From contig NZ_JOEM01000025.1 of NCBI RefSeq assembly GCF_000718135.1, forward strand, positions 26,874-90,873: a stretch of 64,000 bases of DNA, given 5' to 3'. The notes beneath the pieces are model-generated. The model did not search any database, was not told the DNA's origin, and was given only the letters and a program-made list of their open reading frames with translations. A program made the position numbers and the translations under genes. Numbering within the stretch: position 1 is the first letter of the stretch; every line of letters begins with the position of its first letter. Shown here one piece after another: positions 22,465 to 30,081 of the stretch. The DNA comes from Streptomyces cyaneofuscatus. Its GTDB lineage: Bacteria > Actinomycetota > Actinomycetes > Streptomycetales > Streptomycetaceae.

Positions 22465-23724
22465 CTGAACACCGTCACCGCCGAGCTCGTCTCCTTCGCC
22501 CTCCTCCTGGGCGTCCTCGCCTTCGCCGTCGTACGCCCCAGGGGCCTGCCCGAGGCGACCGTCGCCGTGCCCGCCGCCGTCCTCGTGGTGGTGGTGGGGG
22601 CGGTGTCGTGGCCCGAGGCCCGGGAACAGGTCGGCGAGCTGCTGCCCGTCGTCGGGTTCCTCGCGGCGATCCTCGTGCTGGCTCAGCTCTGCGCGGACGA
22701 GGGGCTCTTCCGGGCCGCCGGGGATCTGGTGGCGCGCGCCTGCCGGGGGCAGACCCGGCCCCTGCTCGGCGGGGTCTTCGTCGTCGCCTCGCTCATCACC
22801 GCCGTCCTCAGTCTGGACGCCACCGTGGTCCTGCTCACCCCGGTGGTCCTCGCCACCGCCGCGCGGGTCGGCGCGCGGCCCCGCCCGTACGTCTACGCCT
22901 GCGCGCACCTCGCCAACTCGGCCTCCCTCCTGCTCCCCGTCTCCAACCTCACCAACCTCCTGGCGTTCACCGCGAGCGGCCTCTCCTTCACCCGGTTCGC
23001 CGCGCTGATGGCGCTGCCGTGGCTCGCCGCGATCGCCGTGGAGTACATGGTGTTCCGCCGCGCGTTCAAGGCCGACCTGGCCGCCGGGGCGCACGCGCCG
23101 GATCCCGAGGCCGAGCGCACGCCCGTACCCGTCTTCACGCTCGTCGTGCTGGCGCTGACCCTGGCCGGCTTCGTCGTCACCTCGTTCGAGGGAGCCGAGC
23201 CGCTGTGGGCGGCGCTCGCGGGAGCGGCCGTGCTCGCCGTACGGGCCCTCGTCAAGCGCGAGACCACGCCGCTCGCCGTCGTCCGCTCGGCCAACCCGCT
23301 GTTCTGCCTCTTCGTCCTCGCGCTCGGCGTCGTCGTCAAGGCGGTCGTCGACAACGGCCTCGGCGACGGGATCGCCGCCCTCCTGCCCGACGGCGACACG
23401 CTCCCCGCGCTGCTCGGCGTCGCCGTGGTCGCCGCGCTGCTGGCCAACCTGATCAACAACCTGCCCGCGATCCTCGCCCTGCTCCCGATCGTCGCGTCGG
23501 CAGGCCCCGGACCGCTGCTCGCCGCCCTGATCGGGGTGAACATCGGCCCCAACCTCACGTACGTCGGCTCCCTCGCCACCCTCCTGTGGCGCCGCATCCT
23601 GCACGCCCACGGGGACGCCCCGGAACTCGGTCAGTTCACCCGGCTGGGGCTCGCGACCGTACCGGCGACGCTCCTCGCGTCCACCCTCGCGCTGTGGGGA
23701 TCGCTGCACCTCATCGGGGTGTAG
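22465..23724 (+). CDS. SLC13/ArsB-like anion permease, probable CTG start
   Basis: This 419-residue membrane protein resembles arsenite/dicarboxylate-type permeases of the ArsB/SLC13 group, with about ten helices. The repeated loop motifs are SLDATVVLLTPVVL near residue 115 and ANLINNLPAILALLPI near 325. In frame, the first ATG/GTG/TTG is the GTG at 22567, which would remove most of the first helix (SFALLLGVLAFAVV). An in-frame stop at 22453 limits the upstream end, so I favour the CTG at 22465, preceded by GAGAG. Substrate unknown. Confidence 0.8.
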   Translation: MNTVTAELVSFALLLGVLAFAVVRPRGLPEATVAVPAAVLVVVVGAVSWPEAREQVGELLPVVGFLAAILVLAQLCADEGLFRAAGDLVARACRGQTRPLLGGVFVVASLITAVLSLDATVVLLTPVVLATAARVGARPRPYVYACAHLANSASLLLPVSNLTNLLAFTASGLSFTRFAALMALPWLAAIAVEYMVFRRAFKADLAAGAHAPDPEAERTPVPVFTLVVLALTLAGFVVTSFEGAEPLWAALAGAAVLAVRALVKRETTPLAVVRSANPLFCLFVLALGVVVKAVVDNGLGDGIAALLPDGDTLPALLGVAVVAALLANLINNLPAILALLPIVASAGPGPLLAALIGVNIGPNLTYVGSLATLLWRRILHAHGDAPELGQFTRLGLATVPATLLASTLALWGSLHLIGV

Positions 23725-23729
23725 GGCGG

Positions 23730-23814
23730 CTCTTGGACTTCTCGTCCGACCTCTTGGACGTTCACCACCGGGCCGTACGCAGTCCTTCCCGGCGCCACCT
23801 GACCTGACTAGCTT
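23730..23814 (+). promoter_or_regulatory. Promoter region of the phospholipase C gene with paired CTCTTGGAC repeats
   Basis: CTCTTGGAC occurs at 23730-23738 and 23751-23759, exactly 21 bases apart (two helical turns). A GTTCACC element at 23760-23766 resembles one PhoP half-box. A TAGCTT -10 candidate is at 23809-23814. Phosphate control would suit a phospholipase but is inference. Confidence 0.4.
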
Positions 23815-23847
23815 CCCGGCTGTAACCACCGAAAACGGGAGGCTCCT

Positions 23848-25959
23848 TTGACCACGGACATGTCACGGCGGCGGCTCTTCGCCCTCGGCGGGGGCGCGCT
23901 CGGCGCCGCTGCGGCCGGATCGTTCCTGCCGCCGTCGCTCCAGGCAGCCATCGCCGCGCAGCCCGCCCACGCGGGGTCCGGAGGCGGAGGGCTCGGAGCC
24001 ATCAAGCATGTGGTGATCCTCATGCAGGAGAACCGTTCCTTCGACCACTACTTCGGCTCCCTGCGCGGCGTACGCGGCTTCGGCGACCGTAACGCCATCG
24101 AGCTGCCCACCGGGGGGACCGTCTTCGAGCAGCCCGGCCCCTCCGGCGCCACCGTCCTGCCGTTCCCGGTGCGCGGGGCGGCCGAGGAGCAGAAGAAGGA
24201 CCTCCAGTACATCGGCGCCCTCGACCACTCCTGGAACGGCGGCGCGAAGGCCTGGGGCGGCGGCTGGATGAACGGCTGGATCAGCGCGAAGACCGCGGCG
24301 ACCATGGCGTACTACGACCGCCGTGACATCCCGCTCCACTACGAGCTGGCCGACACCTTCACCGTCTGCGACGCCTACCACTCCTCGATCCACACCTCCA
24401 CCAGCCCCAACCGCAACCACCTCTGGAGCGGCAGGACCGGCTACGAGCCGAACGGGAAGCGGGCCGTCGGCAACGACGCGTACAACGAGGGCAGCCACCC
24501 CGGCTACGACTGGTCCACCTACGCCGAGCGGCTGGAAAAGGCGGGGCGGAGCTGGCGGACGTACACGGAGTGGGAGAACTTCACCGACAACCAGATCGAG
24601 TTCTACGCCACCTTCAAGGCCATCGCCCGCAAGGCACTCGCCAAGACCGGCGGCCCCACGTACATGGAGGCCTTCTACGCCAAGGTCCGCGGCGCCTCCG
24701 AGGCCGAGCGCACCCGGCTGCTCGGGCTGCTGGAGGAGGGCGTCGCGACCCTCACCAAGCAGGAGCGCAGCCTGTTCGAGCGCGGGCTGCGCCGGGTGCC
24801 GACCGGGACGCTGGCCGACGAGTTCGCCAAGGACGTGGCGGCCGGGACGCTGCCGGAGGTCTCCTACCTGGTGCCCTCGGCGATCGACTCCGAGCACCCG
24901 AGCGTCTCCTCGCCCGTGCACAGCGCCACCATCGTCTACAAGATCCTGGACGCGCTCGGCAAGCACCCGGACGTCTGGCGGCACACCGCCGTACTGATCA
25001 ACTACGACGAGAACGACGGCTTCTTCGACCACGTCCCGCCGCCCGTCGCACCCCCCGAGGTGACCGACGAGCAGTGGGAGGGCCGCCCGACCGGCCTCGG
25101 CATCCGGGTGCCGCTGCTCGTCGTCTCGCCGTGGACCGTCGGCGGGTACGTCTGCTCCGAGGTCTTCGACCACACCTCGGTGATCCGCTTCCTGGAGCGC
25201 TGGACCGGGGTGAAGGAGCCCAACATCAGCGACTGGCGGCGCCGCGTCACCGGCGACCTCACCTCCGCCTTCGACTTCACCCGGGCCCGGCGTCAGCCCG
25301 CCGTCCAGGTGCCCGGGGCGATCCCGCCGCTCACCGGCCGCTGGCAGCCGAAGCCCCCGTCGGTCCAGCACCTCCCCGAGCAGGAGCCCGGCGCACGCCC
25401 GGCGCGCCCGCTGCCGTACCAGCCGGACGCCCAGGTCAGGCTGGGGACCGGCGGCGCGATGCGGGTGGAGCTGAGCAACAGCGGCCGGTCCTCGGCGCAC
25501 TTCACGCTCTACCCGTACGCCAATGAGTTCGCGGCCCCGCTCCACAAGGACGTACGCGGTTCGGGGCACTGGACCGTTCCGCTGACGGGGGAGGCGTACC
25601 GCTTCACGGTCACCGGGCCGAACGGCTTCCGGCGCGAGTTCGTCGGGCCGGCCCAGGGCGGCGCCGAGGTCGCCACCCGCATCGACACCCGCGACCGCGA
25701 CGTACACCTCACCCTGCGCAATACCGGCCGCCGCCCGCTGACCTTCCTGGTCCGGCCGCTCGGCTATGTCGAGGAGGACGACCTGCGGGACTGGACCCGC
25801 CGCGTCACGGTCAAGCCGGGCCGCAGCCGTACGGTCGTGCACTCGGCGGCCGACGCCCACGGCTGGTACGACCTCGCCGTGACGGCCGACGGGGAGGACG
25901 GCTTCCGGCGGCGGCTCATGGGGCACATCGAGAACGGCCGGGCGAGCGTCTCCGGCTGA
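23848..25959 (+). CDS. Phosphocholine-specific phospholipase C, Tat-secreted
   Basis: This 703-residue secreted enzyme hydrolyses phosphatidylcholine-type lipids to diacylglycerol and the phospho-headgroup. The twin-arginine signal is MSRRRLFALGGGALGAAAAG, and the mature enzyme begins after AHAG. The catalytic domain starts with HVVILMQENRSFDHYFGSLR, and includes HTSTSPNRNHLWSG and NYDENDGFFDHV, the metal and active-site motifs of the family. Two C-terminal beta domains (about 500-700) follow. The TTG start has GGGAGG five bases upstream. Related enzymes are often phosphate-regulated. Confidence 0.93.
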   Translation: MTTDMSRRRLFALGGGALGAAAAGSFLPPSLQAAIAAQPAHAGSGGGGLGAIKHVVILMQENRSFDHYFGSLRGVRGFGDRNAIELPTGGTVFEQPGPSGATVLPFPVRGAAEEQKKDLQYIGALDHSWNGGAKAWGGGWMNGWISAKTAATMAYYDRRDIPLHYELADTFTVCDAYHSSIHTSTSPNRNHLWSGRTGYEPNGKRAVGNDAYNEGSHPGYDWSTYAERLEKAGRSWRTYTEWENFTDNQIEFYATFKAIARKALAKTGGPTYMEAFYAKVRGASEAERTRLLGLLEEGVATLTKQERSLFERGLRRVPTGTLADEFAKDVAAGTLPEVSYLVPSAIDSEHPSVSSPVHSATIVYKILDALGKHPDVWRHTAVLINYDENDGFFDHVPPPVAPPEVTDEQWEGRPTGLGIRVPLLVVSPWTVGGYVCSEVFDHTSVIRFLERWTGVKEPNISDWRRRVTGDLTSAFDFTRARRQPAVQVPGAIPPLTGRWQPKPPSVQHLPEQEPGARPARPLPYQPDAQVRLGTGGAMRVELSNSGRSSAHFTLYPYANEFAAPLHKDVRGSGHWTVPLTGEAYRFTVTGPNGFRREFVGPAQGGAEVATRIDTRDRDVHLTLRNTGRRPLTFLVRPLGYVEEDDLRDWTRRVTVKPGRSRTVVHSAADAHGWYDLAVTADGEDGFRRRLMGHIENGRASVSG

Positions 25960-26138
25960 CCCGCGACCGGCGGTGCGTGTCCTATGTAGGGAGGAGATCA
26001 ACCCTTGTGACCATGGCCACGAAACGGACAAAGGATCATTTTCTGCTGAGAGAGTGGCGGTCTCAGGTCATGTGACGTTTACGGGCAGATCCCTCCATCT
26101 GCGGGTAAAGGTCCACGAACCCGCAGGGAGCCCGTCCG

Positions 26139-28379
26139 TTGGCCGCCATCGCCCGCTGGTGCATCAAGCACCGTCTGCTCGCCGTCCTCATCTGGCTCGC
26201 CGCCCTCGGCGGCACCGCCGCCGCGGCCGGATTCGCGGGTTCCGCGTACTCCAACGACTACGAGGTGCCCGGTACGGAGTCCGGCCGGGCCACCGAGCTC
26301 CTCTCGCGCGGCTTCACCGACCTCGGGGGTGACACCGACACCGTCGTCTGGCACACCACCGGCTCCACGGTCCGGGCCGCCGACGTCGAACAGACGATGA
26401 CCCGCACCCTCCACGCGATCGACGCCCTGCCCGGCGTCGGCGCGGTCACCGGCCCGTACGGAGCCGAGTCCACCGGCCAGATCAGCGAGGACGGCCGCAC
26501 CGCCTACGCCACGGTCACCTTCGACCGCCCAGCCGACGAGATCCCCGTCTCCCAGGCCCAGGCCCTCGTGGACACCGCGAAGGGAGCCGAGGCGGACGGG
26601 CTGGAGGTCGAACTGGGCGGCACCGCCGTCGCCCTCACCGAGGCGCCCTCCGCCCACATCGCCGAGGCGGTCGGCGTGGTCGTCGCGGCCGTGGTCCTCT
26701 TCCTCGCCTTCGGCTCGCTCGCAGCCAGCCTGCTGCCCATCGCCACCGCCCTGGTCTCCGTGGGCACCGCCTACGCGGGCATCGTCCTGCTCGGCCATGT
26801 GATGACCGTGGCGGACTTCGCCCCGATGCTCGGCATGCTCATCGGGCTCGGCGTCGGCATCGACTACGCGCTCTTCATCGTCACCCGGCACCGCAGAGGG
26901 CTCCGGCGCGGGATGTCGGTCGACGAAGCGGCGCAGAACGCGGTCACCACCACCGGCCGCGCGGTCGTCTTCGCCGGGGCCACCGTCTGTATCGCGCTGC
27001 TCGGCATGCTGATCCTGCGGCTCAGCTTCCTCAACGGCGTCGCCATCGCCGCCTCGCTCACCGTCGTCCTCACCGTGGCCGCCTCCGTCACCCTGCTGCC
27101 CGCCCTGCTCTCCCGGATCGGGATGCGGGCCCTCAGCCGTCGCGAACGCCGGCAGCTCGCCGAACACGGACCGCGCCCCGAACTGCCCACCGGCTTCGCC
27201 GCCCGCTGGTCCGCCTTCGTGGAGCGCCACCCCAAGCTGCTCGGCGGGATCGCGGCCGTCGTCATGACCGTGCTCGCCCTGCCCGCGCTCGGCCTCCACC
27301 TCGGCACCTCCGACCAGGGCAACAACCCGGCCACCGCCACCACCCGGCAGGCCTACGACCTGATCGCCGACGGCTTCGGCCCCGGCGTCAACGGCCCCCT
27401 CACCATCGCCGCCCAGCTCGACGGCGCCGACGACCGGCTCGCCCTGGACTCGCTGCCCGAGAAGCTGCGTACCACCGAAGGCGTCGCCTCGGTCAGCCCG
27501 GTCACGTACAACAGCAGCGGCGACACCGCCTTCCTCACGGTCGTCCCCGACTCCGCGCCCCAGTCGCAGGAGACCAGCGAGCTGGTCGACCGCATCCGTG
27601 AGGACGTGCTGCCGCCGGTCACGGACACCAGCTCGCTGGAGACGTACGTCGGCGGGGTGACGGCGAGCTACGACGACTTCGCCGAGATCATCGTCGGCAA
27701 GCTGCCCCTCTTCGTCGGGGTCGTCATCGGCCTCGGCTGCCTGCTCCTGCTGCTCGCCTTCCGCTCCATCGGCATCCCGGTCAAGGCCGCCGTCATGAAC
27801 GTGGCCGCCGTCGCCTCCTCCTTCGGCGTCGTCGTCGCCGTCTTCCAGTGGGGCTGGGGGAGTGAGCTGCTCGGCCTCGGCAGCGCCGGGCCCATCGAAC
27901 CCTTCCTCCCCGTGATCATGGTCTCGGTCCTCTTCGGCCTCTCCATGGACTACCAGGTCTTCCTGGTCGGCCGGATGTACGAGGAGTGGCTGGAGACCGG
28001 CGACAACCGGCGCTCGGTCCGGGTCGGCCTCGCCGAGACCAGCCGGGTGATCAACTCCGCCGCCGTGATCATGATCTCCGTCTTCCTCGCCTTCGTGCTC
28101 AGCGGCGACCGGGTGATCGCCATGTTCGGCATCGCGCTGGCCACCGCCGTCGCCCTGGACGCCTTCGTCCTGCGCACCCTGCTGGTCCCCGCCCTGATGC
28201 ACATGCTCGGCGGCGCCAACTGGTGGCTGCCGGGCTGGCTGGAGCGCCGACTGCCCCGGATCAGCATCGAACCGCCCGACTGTGCGGTGGATCATGCGAA
28301 GATCCCGGGTGCGCGCGTCACGGAGGAGGGCGCCGCGCCGGCAAAGGAGGAGCACGATGTTCGCCATATCCCTGGGTGA
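26139..28379 (+). CDS. MMPL-family (RND superfamily) membrane exporter
   Basis: This 746-residue protein has the actinobacterial MMPL layout: a first helix near residues 10-30, a periplasmic domain (30-180), five helices, a second periplasmic loop (about 380-520) and six more helices. Motifs include GLGVGIDYALFIVTRHRRGL and GLSMDYQVFLVGRMYEEW, both with the family Asp-Tyr pair used in proton coupling. It probably exports lipids or hydrophobic compounds. The TTG start has CAGGGAG eight bases upstream. It overlaps the acetyltransferase gene by 23 bases. Confidence 0.9.
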   Translation: MAAIARWCIKHRLLAVLIWLAALGGTAAAAGFAGSAYSNDYEVPGTESGRATELLSRGFTDLGGDTDTVVWHTTGSTVRAADVEQTMTRTLHAIDALPGVGAVTGPYGAESTGQISEDGRTAYATVTFDRPADEIPVSQAQALVDTAKGAEADGLEVELGGTAVALTEAPSAHIAEAVGVVVAAVVLFLAFGSLAASLLPIATALVSVGTAYAGIVLLGHVMTVADFAPMLGMLIGLGVGIDYALFIVTRHRRGLRRGMSVDEAAQNAVTTTGRAVVFAGATVCIALLGMLILRLSFLNGVAIAASLTVVLTVAASVTLLPALLSRIGMRALSRRERRQLAEHGPRPELPTGFAARWSAFVERHPKLLGGIAAVVMTVLALPALGLHLGTSDQGNNPATATTRQAYDLIADGFGPGVNGPLTIAAQLDGADDRLALDSLPEKLRTTEGVASVSPVTYNSSGDTAFLTVVPDSAPQSQETSELVDRIREDVLPPVTDTSSLETYVGGVTASYDDFAEIIVGKLPLFVGVVIGLGCLLLLLAFRSIGIPVKAAVMNVAAVASSFGVVVAVFQWGWGSELLGLGSAGPIEPFLPVIMVSVLFGLSMDYQVFLVGRMYEEWLETGDNRRSVRVGLAETSRVINSAAVIMISVFLAFVLSGDRVIAMFGIALATAVALDAFVLRTLLVPALMHMLGGANWWLPGWLERRLPRISIEPPDCAVDHAKIPGARVTEEGAAPAKEEHDVRHIPG

Positions 28380-28914
28380 CGACAAGGCCGAGCTGCGCCC
28401 GCTGGAGGTCTGGCAGGCCGAGGAGTTCCTGACCCATATGGACCGGGCCCGGGAGCTGGTCGACCCGTGGATCCCGTTCGCCTCCTTCGCCACCGACCTG
28501 GACTCGGCACGCGCCCTGCTCCGGCGGTACGCGGAGAAGCAGGCGGCGGACACCGGACGGCTGTACGGCATCTGGCTGGAAGGCACCCTCGTCGGCGGGG
28601 TCCTGTTCCGGATCTTCGACGCGGAGTCGGGCAACTGCGAGATCGGCGTCTGGCTGGAGCCCGCCGCCCAGGGCCGGGGCCTGATCACCCGGGCCGCCGA
28701 GCGGCTGATCGACTGGGCGGTGTACGAGCGGGGCATGCACCGCATCGAGTGGGACGCCTCCGCCGCCAACACCCGCTCGATCGCCGTCGCCCAGCGGCTC
28801 GGCATGACCCGTGACGGGGTGATCCGGCAGAACTACCTCTACCGGGGTGTACGCCACGACTCGGAGATCTGGTCCGTGCTGGCCCCGGAATGGCGGGCCC
28901 GCACCGGGCGCTGA
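28357..28914 (+). CDS. GNAT acetyltransferase, RimJ/RimL-like
   Basis: This 185-residue protein resembles RimL-type N-terminal acetyltransferases, which acetylate ribosomal proteins or other amines with acetyl-CoA. The acetyl-CoA loop is EPAAQGRGLITRAAERLI, and the C-terminal HRIEWDASAANTRSIAVAQR is typical. The ATG has AAAGGAGG six bases upstream. It overlaps the MMPL gene end by 23 bases, suggesting translational coupling, though a shared task is not obvious. Confidence 0.9.
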   Translation: MFAISLGDDKAELRPLEVWQAEEFLTHMDRARELVDPWIPFASFATDLDSARALLRRYAEKQAADTGRLYGIWLEGTLVGGVLFRIFDAESGNCEIGVWLEPAAQGRGLITRAAERLIDWAVYERGMHRIEWDASAANTRSIAVAQRLGMTRDGVIRQNYLYRGVRHDSEIWSVLAPEWRARTGR

Positions 28915-28933
28915 GCCCCGGCGTCTAGGCGGC

Positions 28934-28978
28934 TCTCACCCGGACGTTAAGGGGGTTCTCATCCGGGACCCCTAGCGT
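28934..28978 (+). promoter_or_regulatory. Promoter with two 11-base direct repeats
   Basis: TCTCACCCGGA (28934-28944) and TTCTCATCCGG (28956-28966) are similar repeats set exactly 22 bases apart, the geometry of a response-regulator binding site. A TAGCGT hexamer (28973-28978) lies seven bases before the ATG at 28986. The regulator is unknown. Confidence 0.45.
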
Positions 28979-28985
28979 GCGGCAC

Positions 28986-29621
28986 ATGAACACCACCCCC
29001 TCCAAGACGACCGACCTCTCCAAGACGGCCTCGCCCGCCGACGACCCCGAGAAGAACAGCGCCGACGCCGCCGTCACGGAGGACCCCACCGCGACCGCCG
29101 TACCGGCGGAGGACCGCGACGAGGCCGCCGTACCGGCGGAGGCCACCGACCAGGCCGAGGACGACGGCCTGGAGCCCGAGGACCTGGAGCCCGACCCCTT
29201 CACCGAGGCCCGCCACGGCGTCGGCGCGGGCGCCACGGCCGTCGTCTCCGCCGCCCTCGGCATCGTCGCCCTCACCGGCGCCTGGTCCGGCCGGGTCGCC
29301 GCCGAGCGCGAGACCCTGATGGGCCAGATCCAGACCGCCGGCGGCTCCAGCGCCGCCCAGCAGATCTCCGAGATCTACGGGGACGCCTGGCACACCACCG
29401 CCCTGGTCAACGGCGTCTTCGCGGTGCTGGCCCTGCTCGTCGGCGCCTTCGTCCTGGCCCGCCCCGCCTTCGGCACCCCCGCCACACGGCCGCAGCCCGC
29501 CTGGATCCGGGCGGTCGCGCTGGCCGGAGTCGCGCTCGGCACCCTCGGCGTGCTGATCTCCGCGGGCATGTACTTCGACCTGTTCCTCTCCCTGCCGGTA
29601 GCGGGCACACCGGCGGGCTGA
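28986..29621 (+). CDS. Conserved-type hypothetical membrane protein
   Basis: I do not recognise a named family. The 211-residue product has an N-terminal acidic, Pro/Ala-rich region (about residues 1-72) with two copies of AVPAE, followed by three membrane helices near residues 77-98, 137-157 and 172-198. The first helix contains VVSAALGIVALTGAWSG. I prefer the ATG at 28986 because a TAGCGT hexamer is seven bases upstream. The stop codon lies inside a 24-base tandem repeat. Confidence 0.7.
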   Translation: MNTTPSKTTDLSKTASPADDPEKNSADAAVTEDPTATAVPAEDRDEAAVPAEATDQAEDDGLEPEDLEPDPFTEARHGVGAGATAVVSAALGIVALTGAWSGRVAAERETLMGQIQTAGGSSAAQQISEIYGDAWHTTALVNGVFAVLALLVGAFVLARPAFGTPATRPQPAWIRAVALAGVALGTLGVLISAGMYFDLFLSLPVAGTPAG

Positions 29622-29688
29622 GCCCCCGATACGAGGAGCTGCTGAGCCCCGGATACGAGGAGCTGCTGAGCCCCGGACAGGAGGAACT
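29617..29688. repeat. Three 24-base tandem repeats spanning a stop codon
   Basis: Units are 29617-29640, 29641-29664 and 29665-29688. The first covers the stop codon of the membrane-protein gene, each unit contains GCTGAGCCCC and GAGGA, and the third has diverged. A second repeated element follows: 29691-29716 and 29720-29745, both starting GGCATCCGG and ending TGAGGCC. Confidence 0.85.
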
Positions 29689-29889
29689 CAGGCATCCGGC
29701 TCCCGGGCCTGAGGCCTAAGGCATCCGGCCCCGGGGTCTGAGGCCCCCCGCCCGGCGAAGATGCGGCACTCACCCGATGTGGCCCCACCCCCTGGCCCAC
29801 GACAGTGGAGGCACAGCGGAAGCAGAGCCCCGGCCGACCGGCCGGCCGGCTTCCCCGCCCCCGCTGCGACCGGCACCAGGGAGCATCTC

Positions 29890-30081
29890 ATGTACGACGA
29901 CGCGCTGTACCGCAGCACCTCCGCCGAGCTCATCCGCCGGGCCGACGCCGAGCGCGAGGTCCGCCTGGTCCGCCTCGCCCGCCGGGCCGAGCGCCGTGCC
30001 GGGCGCGGCGACCCCGGAGGGCGGGTGAGCCGGGGCCGGGGCCGCCTCGCCGGCTTCGTCCGCGCCGCGCTGAGACCATGA
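29890..30081 (+). CDS. Small basic protein, 63 residues, coupled to a LAL regulator
   Basis: This short gene begins with ATG at 29890, with GGGAG seven bases upstream, and encodes a very basic protein: MYDDALYRSTSAELIRRADA, then many Arg residues, ending FVRAALRP. It has no membrane helix. Its TGA overlaps the ATG of the large regulator gene (ATGA), so the two are translationally coupled. Similar short Arg-rich proteins starting with MYDxALYR are, as I recall, common in Streptomyces, but no function is known. Confidence 0.65.
   Translation: MYDDALYRSTSAELIRRADAEREVRLVRLARRAERRAGRGDPGGRVSRGRGRLAGFVRAALRP

Noticed and set aside
20791..23829. A 1012-codon open frame on the minus strand
   Set aside because: Antisense to gatB and the permease gene, no recognisable domain, composition typical of a GC shadow.
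26079..28805. A 908-codon minus-strand frame
   Set aside because: Fully antisense to the MMPL gene; product is Gly/Asp/Glu-rich without motifs.
29617..29688. CRISPR-like array
   Set aside because: Three adjacent 24-base units without spacers and overlapping a stop codon; simple tandem duplication.
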